Below, one piece after another: positions 21,100 through 25,346 of a stretch of 25,346 nt of DNA; position 1 is the first letter of the stretch, and the number at the start of each line of letters is the position of its first letter. The stretch comes from SZUA-442 sp051011415 (GTDB taxonomy: Bacteria > Actinomycetota > Acidimicrobiia > Spongiisociales > UBA5794): positions 1 through 25,346 of the forward strand of contig JBPCTY010000179.1 of assembly GCA_051011415.1 (NCBI GenBank), in the 5' to 3' direction. Under the pieces are notes generated by a model, which was given only the letters and a program-made list of their open reading frames with translations, had not been told where the DNA came from and ran no database searches. Both the position numbers and the translations under genes were made by a program.

Positions 21100-23160
21100 G
21101 TGAAGGTCTTCCCTCCTGAGAAGATCCGCAACGTCGCTCTCGTCGGGCATTCTGGCTCCGGCAAGACGACCCTTGCGGAAGCTCTTTTGTTCCGATCTGG
21201 ATCGATCGGAAGAATCGGAACCGTTGAAGCAGGGAATACTGTCACCGACTACGACCCTGAGGAACACAGCCGTCAGATGACCGTCACGATGGCCATGGCT
21301 CCGTTCGAGTGGCGTGAACACAAGATCAACCTCATCGACACTCCTGGCTACGCCGATTTCGCAGGTGACCTTCATGCGGCACTGCGAGTAACGGACCTTG
21401 CAGTGTTCGTGGTGAGCGCGGTTGATGGAGTCGAGGTCCAGACTGCGTATGCATGGCGCATTGCGGAGAAGCTCGGTGTACCTCGGATGGTGTTCATCAA
21501 CAAGCTCGACAAGGAACGAGCCTCGTTTGAACGAACGCTGAAGGAACTCAGGGACCGGTTTGGTGCTGGCATCGCACCAATTGAGCTCCCAATCGGAGAA
21601 GAGGCTGCATTCCACGGTGTTGCAGACCTCTTCAGGGACAAGGCGTACATCTACGACTCTGGGCAGTCGGAAGTAGTCGACATGCCTGAAGAAATGGTTG
21701 ATCAGGAGCACGAGGTCCACGACAACCTTGTCGAAGGGATTGTCGTTGCCGACGACGCCATGCTCGAGGCATACCTTGAAGGAAACGTCCCTTCCGTCGA
21801 GGAACTGGAGCACACCATGGCTGTTGGCGTGGCGAACGCCAAAGTTTTCCCAGTGGTGTGTGGATCGGCGACTGGACCGATTGCCGTCGACAGGCTGGCA
21901 GATTTCATTGTCGAACTCGGGCCTGCGCCGCTGGATCGCCCCGTCACGACCGTAATGGCCGGGGACGAACTCATTGAGGTCCCCAAGGATCCCAATGGCG
22001 ATCCGCTGGCATTCGTTTTCAAAACCATTGCCGATCCATACGTCGGCCAGATCTCGCTGATGAAGGTGATGTCCGGAACCCTTACACCGGATACTCATCT
22101 GATCTCGGGACGCTCAGGACAGGATGAGCGACTTGCAAAGATCGCAACGATGTTTGGCAAGGAGACGACTCTTGTTCCATCGGCGCCTGCCGGCGACATC
22201 GTCGCTGCCGCCAAGCTGGTCGATACCAAGACCGGGGACACGCTTGCGCCACGAAACCAGCCAGTCACCGCGCACCCAATCGACCGACCAGCCCCGGTGC
22301 TCGCGACCGCCCTCATCGCACGAACGCAGGCAGACGATGACAAGCTGAGCACCTCGCTCCATCGGATCCTTGAGGAGGACGCATCGCTCCGGGTTGAACA
22401 GGAAGAGGAGACCCACCAAACACTGCTGTGGGGAATGGGAGAGACCCACCTTCAGATCACGATCGAGAAGCTCGACCGGAAGTTCGGTGTCCAAGTCGAT
22501 CAAGAAGCGGTGCGAGTCCCCTATCGAGAGACCATCTCCCGGTCGGCGGAAGCCGAGGGCAAGCACAAGAAGCAATCTGGCGGCCATGGCCAATACGGCG
22601 TCGCTCATCTTCGGTTCGAACCGCTCCCGCGCGGCGACGGCTTCATGTTCGTCGACAAGGTGAAGGGCGGATCGATTCCTCGGCAGTTCATCCCCGCTGT
22701 GGAGAAGGGCCTGATCGAGACCATGGCCTTGGGAGGTGTGCACGGATATCCCGTGGTAGATCTCGAGGTAACCGTCGACGATGGCAAGTATCACTCCGTC
22801 GACTCCTCCGAGATGGCTTTCAAGCTTGCAGCGAGAGCCGGATTCAAGGAGGCGTTTGCTGCCGCAGGACCCATTGTTCTCGAGCCGGTGTCAAAGGTGC
22901 TCATTACGGTGCCGCCCGAGTATCAGGGCGACGTGATGGGGGACATAGCCTCACGACGGGGAGCTGTCCAGGGTTCCATGGCCAACAACGATGGGACCCA
23001 GACCGTCGAAGCAGAGATTCCGACCAGCGAGATCGTCAGGTATGCGATCGACCTGCGGTCCATTACGCACGGATGGGGCAGCTTCTCGGCATCACACGAT
23101 CACTATCAGGAGCTTCCAAGCCACATGGTCGACCGTGCTATGGCAGCAGCAGCCGAATAG
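21100..23160 (+). CDS. Elongation factor G-like GTPase (EF-G2/FusA2 type)
   Basis: A 686-aa translational GTPase. The P-loop is GHSGSGKT (16-23), the G3 motif is DTPGYADF (80-87) and the G4 motif is NKLD (134-137), followed by the later EF-G domains with GETHLQITIEKLDRKFGV, PYRETI, GGHGQYGVAHLRFEPL and the domain V segment PPEYQGDVMGDIASRRGAVQG. The overall layout is EF-G, but the sequence matches the second, EF-G-like paralogue of actinobacteria rather than the main factor, and no rpsL, rpsG or tuf flanks it. The His after DTPG that activates GTP hydrolysis in canonical EF-G is Tyr here. I chose GTG 21100, 7 nt after GGAG; the TTG at 21097 is an alternative. The function of such paralogues is unsettled. 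Confidence 0.92.
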   Translation: MKVFPPEKIRNVALVGHSGSGKTTLAEALLFRSGSIGRIGTVEAGNTVTDYDPEEHSRQMTVTMAMAPFEWREHKINLIDTPGYADFAGDLHAALRVTDLAVFVVSAVDGVEVQTAYAWRIAEKLGVPRMVFINKLDKERASFERTLKELRDRFGAGIAPIELPIGEEAAFHGVADLFRDKAYIYDSGQSEVVDMPEEMVDQEHEVHDNLVEGIVVADDAMLEAYLEGNVPSVEELEHTMAVGVANAKVFPVVCGSATGPIAVDRLADFIVELGPAPLDRPVTTVMAGDELIEVPKDPNGDPLAFVFKTIADPYVGQISLMKVMSGTLTPDTHLISGRSGQDERLAKIATMFGKETTLVPSAPAGDIVAAAKLVDTKTGDTLAPRNQPVTAHPIDRPAPVLATALIARTQADDDKLSTSLHRILEEDASLRVEQEEETHQTLLWGMGETHLQITIEKLDRKFGVQVDQEAVRVPYRETISRSAEAEGKHKKQSGGHGQYGVAHLRFEPLPRGDGFMFVDKVKGGSIPRQFIPAVEKGLIETMALGGVHGYPVVDLEVTVDDGKYHSVDSSEMAFKLAARAGFKEAFAAAGPIVLEPVSKVLITVPPEYQGDVMGDIASRRGAVQGSMANNDGTQTVEAEIPTSEIVRYAIDLRSITHGWGSFSASHDHYQELPSHMVDRAMAAAAE

Positions 23161-23163
23161 CGT

Positions 23164-24054
23164 TCAGGCGTTGTCGAGTGCGTCGGCGATACCGTCGAGT
23201 AGATCACGTTCGCTGATACGCACAGCGCCAGCACCAAGAGCCGCGATCGTCTCGCTCGCGATGATGGCTCCCCCAAGGATGACGGGCGCTCTCTTCGGCT
23301 CCAACGATGGGATCGATTCTGTCTGATGAAGCGTCATCTTCGATAGGTGTTCGACCAACCCACCGAGGTCGTGTGCCGTCAACTCCGTGCCATCAACGGC
23401 CGACCGATCATATGTCTCAAGCCCGAGGTGTATCGCAGCCAAGCTGGTGAATGTTCCCGCAACCCCAATCACGTCTCCACCCGGGTTCCTCACATCTGGA
23501 TTGCTCAGGACCGATCGCACCTCAGCGATCGCCTCTGACATCACCTCGCCGCTGACGGGTCGGTCGTGAATGCAGCGGTCGGTGAGTCGCACCGACCCAA
23601 TGTCATAGCTGTGGCTCCATTCCGAAGTTCCATTAGACCCCACGATCACTTCCGTTGAGCCGCCACCGATGTCCACCACAACGGTCTCATCCTCGATTCC
23701 TGCCGCCGCTCCGGAGAAAGAAAGCTCTGCCTCTCGGTCACCCGATATGACTTGCGGTGCGAAGCCAAGAATGCCGGCTGCGCTGGCGATCAGATCAAGC
23801 CCGTTACTGGCGTCTCGCACGGCAGAGGTGGCAACCGCCGCTCCATCGTCGACCCGATGCAGATCCATTATGCGTCGGTAGTCACCAAGCACCAACATCG
23901 TGGCTGCGATGCGATCCGCCGCAAGGCGCCCGGAGGCGTCGACCCCGCGGGCGAGTGATGTCACTTCCACGCATCTGGCGAGTTCGAGACCGTTCCCGTC
24001 GCGAACCAACAGCCGTACGGAATTGCTCCCGATGTCGACTGCAGCAATCGTCAC
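23164..24054 (-). CDS. ppx: Ppx/GppA-family exopolyphosphatase
   Basis: A 296-aa ASKHA-fold phosphatase expected to act on polyphosphate or pppGpp. The phosphate-1 motif is VDIGSNSVRLLV at the very N-terminus, TSAVRDASNG follows, the phosphate-2 motif is VVDIGGGSTEVIV with DxGGGS intact, and GVAGTFTSLAA is the adenosine-type motif. The length matches short actinobacterial Ppx proteins and lacks the C-terminal HD-like extension of E. coli Ppx. I chose GTG 24054 because it overlaps the DUF501 stop in a GTGA arrangement and gives the typical TIAAVDIG opening; GTG 24066 is an alternative. It is the last gene of the eno-ftsB-DUF501-ppx run and ends 3 bp from the EF-G-like gene. Ppx and GppA activity cannot be told apart by eye. 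Confidence 0.93.
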   Translation of the reverse strand: MTIAAVDIGSNSVRLLVRDGNGLELARCVEVTSLARGVDASGRLAADRIAATMLVLGDYRRIMDLHRVDDGAAVATSAVRDASNGLDLIASAAGILGFAPQVISGDREAELSFSGAAAGIEDETVVVDIGGGSTEVIVGSNGTSEWSHSYDIGSVRLTDRCIHDRPVSGEVMSEAIAEVRSVLSNPDVRNPGGDVIGVAGTFTSLAAIHLGLETYDRSAVDGTELTAHDLGGLVEHLSKMTLHQTESIPSLEPKRAPVILGGAIIASETIAALGAGAVRISERDLLDGIADALDNA

Positions 24055-24587
24055 GGCTCCCGCCACTCGGGATTTCTCACGACGCGGTCGCCTTCAGCAG
24101 GAACGACACACCCGACAGTGCAATCGAGCGGCTCGATTGCTTCCGCAACCTCGAGGCCGACAGGGTTCTCATTCCCAGCGGCTGTGTCGGCGTACTGGGC
24201 GTGCAAGCACTTGACGCCCCACCGACTACCGGCGATTCCACCGGACGGCTTGGGTCCATCGAATGACTCTGGGACCGCCTGGTCGCGCTGCGTCTCGTAT
24301 CTGCGCATCGCTGCTCCCCAGCGTTCTGCGAGGTCAGGGTCAGATGCGATCCGTGCGTCAAACTCCTTGACGCCCCCTTGCGCTTCCAATCTGGATATCC
24401 GGATCGTGGCAAGCGGGCAGGTGAGCCAGTGCGATGTCGGAAAGGGGGTGCCATCGTCGAGTATCGGAGGCACCTGGGTCACCACGGGTAATCCCAGATG
24501 GCAGCGACTCTCTACGACGGCGGCAGATCGTGGTGGTCGGCCGATCTGCAGCGCGACGACGTCACGGTCATCCATTGCCAGTGGCAT
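24051..24587 (-). CDS. DUF501-family protein
   Basis: A 178-aa protein of the DUF501 family, common in actinobacteria between ftsB and ppx. Conserved pieces are DVVALQIGRPPR, CHLGLPVVTQVPPILDDGTPFPTSHWLTCP (29-58) and KCLHAQYADTAAG (126-138), followed by NPVG. Cys29, His30, Cys57, Cys127 and His129 are candidate metal ligands, which is my inference. No membrane segment or signal is present. The ATG at 24587 follows GGGAG and overlaps the end of ftsB by 20 bp; the ATG at 24575 is an alternative. Its function is not established; the persistent linkage suggests a link to the cell-division or polyphosphate neighbours. Confidence 0.92.
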   Translation of the reverse strand: MPLAMDDRDVVALQIGRPPRSAAVVESRCHLGLPVVTQVPPILDDGTPFPTSHWLTCPLATIRISRLEAQGGVKEFDARIASDPDLAERWGAAMRRYETQRDQAVPESFDGPKPSGGIAGSRWGVKCLHAQYADTAAGNENPVGLEVAEAIEPLDCTVGCVVPAEGDRVVRNPEWREP

Positions 24588-25008
24588 CGCTCCCAGTTAT
24601 GAAGTCCCAGATCTTTTCAAGGAAGCCTCGTCCATCGGTCTCGACCGGTACCGGCTGGGGAGGACTCGACGGTATGTCCTCGCCGTCGGGCGTCGTGACA
24701 ACGTATCCGATCTCGCCTTCCCTGACGTAGCCGTACTGCTCTCTGGCGATCCGTTCTATCTCCTGATCGGAGAGCAGCGCTGTGGCTTGGTCCTCAAGTG
24801 CGGTGTTGTCCTCAACGAGTGCGTCAAGGCGTGCTTGGGCGTCGTTGACTTGGGTCTCTCGTTCCAGGAACTGCTGCACGGGAAGCACACCGGTCGCAAC
24901 AAGCCCAAGCGAGACGAGCAGCACGATGAACGCCATTGAACGCCACCGCGACCCGCGCCGCTTGGAGCGTGCGGGTCTCTCGGATGTGCGCTCGAGTGTC
25001 TCGGTCAT
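24568..25008 (-). CDS. ftsB: FtsB/DivIC-type septum formation initiator
   Basis: A 146-aa bitopic membrane protein of the divisome. It has a basic cytoplasmic N-terminus (RPARSKRRGSRWR, 11-23), one transmembrane helix (about 25-44), then a periplasmic-side coiled coil (about 46-80: QQFLERETQVNDAQARLDAL…LEDQATALL), then the family motif IERIAREQYGYVREGE (84-99) and a Pro-rich tail. FtsB/DivIC pairs with FtsL and FtsQ/DivIB to regulate septal peptidoglycan synthesis. I chose the ATG at 25008, preceded by AGGAAG and overlapping the enolase stop as ATGA. An in-frame start 8 codons upstream is less likely. The position after eno is the usual one in actinobacteria. Confidence 0.9.
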   Translation of the reverse strand: MTETLERTSERPARSKRRGSRWRSMAFIVLLVSLGLVATGVLPVQQFLERETQVNDAQARLDALVEDNTALEDQATALLSDQEIERIAREQYGYVREGEIGYVVTTPDGEDIPSSPPQPVPVETDGRGFLEKIWDFITGSDATGNG

Positions 25009-25346
25009 CGGAACTTCCTGAATCGGTCCCACCCGGCGTACCTTGCCTCGTCCCCGAGGCGTTCTTCGATACGCAACAGCTGGTTGTACTTGGCGGTGCG
25101 CTCACCACGGGCCGGAGCGCCAGTTTTGATCTGACCGGCGTTGGTTGCAACCGCGAGGTGCGCGATAAACGAGTCCTCGGTTTCGCCGGAACGATGACTC
25201 ACCATGGCGCCGTATGCAGCCCGCTCGGCAAGCTCCATCGTGAACAGGGTCTCCGAAAGAGTTCCGATTTGGTTCACCTTCACGAGCACGGCGTTTGCAA
25301 CGCCAAGGTCGATCGCCTTCTCAAGAAGTGTGACATTGGTGACAAG
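25005..25346 (-). CDS. eno: Enolase, C-terminal part (partial, cut by window edge)
   Basis: The last 113 codons of enolase, which interconverts 2-phosphoglycerate and phosphoenolpyruvate in glycolysis. The frame is open to the window edge, so the N-terminal two-thirds lies outside. Conserved C-terminal elements are ANAVLVKVNQIGTLSETL, MVSHRSGETED (the SHRSGETED substrate-binding loop), AVATNAGQIKTGAPARGERTAKYNQLLRIEE with the catalytic-region Lys, and the final GDEARYAG. The TGA stop overlaps the ftsB ATG, indicating a translationally coupled operon eno-ftsB-DUF501-ppx. Confidence 0.97.
   Translation of the reverse strand, partial: LVTNVTLLEKAIDLGVANAVLVKVNQIGTLSETLFTMELAERAAYGAMVSHRSGETEDSFIAHLAVATNAGQIKTGAPARGERTAKYNQLLRIEERLGDEARYAGWDRFRKFR

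Noticed and set aside
20980..22098. Open frame of 372 codons on the minus strand opposite the EF-G-like gene and through the tRNA
   Set aside because: It is antisense to a clearly conserved GTPase and includes the tRNA-Leu sequence; its translation is rich in His, Arg and Cys with no recognisable domain.

Overview
This window looks like the chromosome of a high-GC actinobacterium, possibly an Acidimicrobiia-like lineage. The reasons are the eno–ftsB–DUF501–ppx gene order, an EF-G-like second GTPase, a menaquinone pathway, frequent GTG starts and very compact spacing. The class-level placement is inference. No phage, transposon, CRISPR or plasmid signature is visible.

Layout. 3-614: 3' part of an endonuclease/exonuclease/phosphatase-fold protein that has lost its usual catalytic residues. 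654-2585: M3 oligopeptidase, tail to tail with an atypical SDR protein (2593-3378). 3439-9545: menaquinone block, with menE on minus, menB-menA-menD on plus and menF on minus. menF is the last gene of a tight minus-strand run that begins with a 918-aa GNAT/acyl-CoA synthetase fusion, followed by a CBS-BON protein and an alpha/beta hydrolase. 13836-14389: a small regulatory island. It holds an 18-codon cysteine-rich ORF with a perfect Shine-Dalgarno and a terminator-like hairpin behind it, divergent from a Cys-rich ArsR/CadC-like repressor, with inverted-repeat operator half-sites between them. 14363-17032: a two-component system (ATGA-overlapping response regulator and kinase) divergent from an unknown anchored protein. 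17041-18528: GGDEF-EAL protein. 18587-20892: PLDc_N/SHOCT membrane protein plus a UbiB/AarF-family kinase. 20931-21016: tRNA-Leu(UAA). 21100-23160: EF-G-like GTPase. 23164-25346: the eno(partial)-ftsB-DUF501-ppx operon on minus.

How the genes work together. MenF, MenD, MenE, MenB and MenA cover the steps from chorismate to demethylmenaquinone except MenH, MenC and the DHNA-CoA thioesterase; the final methyltransferase is also not seen. The hydrolase beside menF is a possible but unproven MenH. The UbiB-like kinase may also serve quinone or lipid metabolism.

The most unusual item is the 13.9-14.1 kb island: a metal-type repressor with no transporter or reductase beside it, facing a micro-ORF with five Cys in 18 residues. 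It could be a self-contained metal-buffering peptide or a cysteine-sensing leader for the operon downstream. The only stretch above 300 bases between large genes (13759-14068) is filled by this island. Convergent genes are separated by 3-8 bp or overlap, so the genome looks streamlined.
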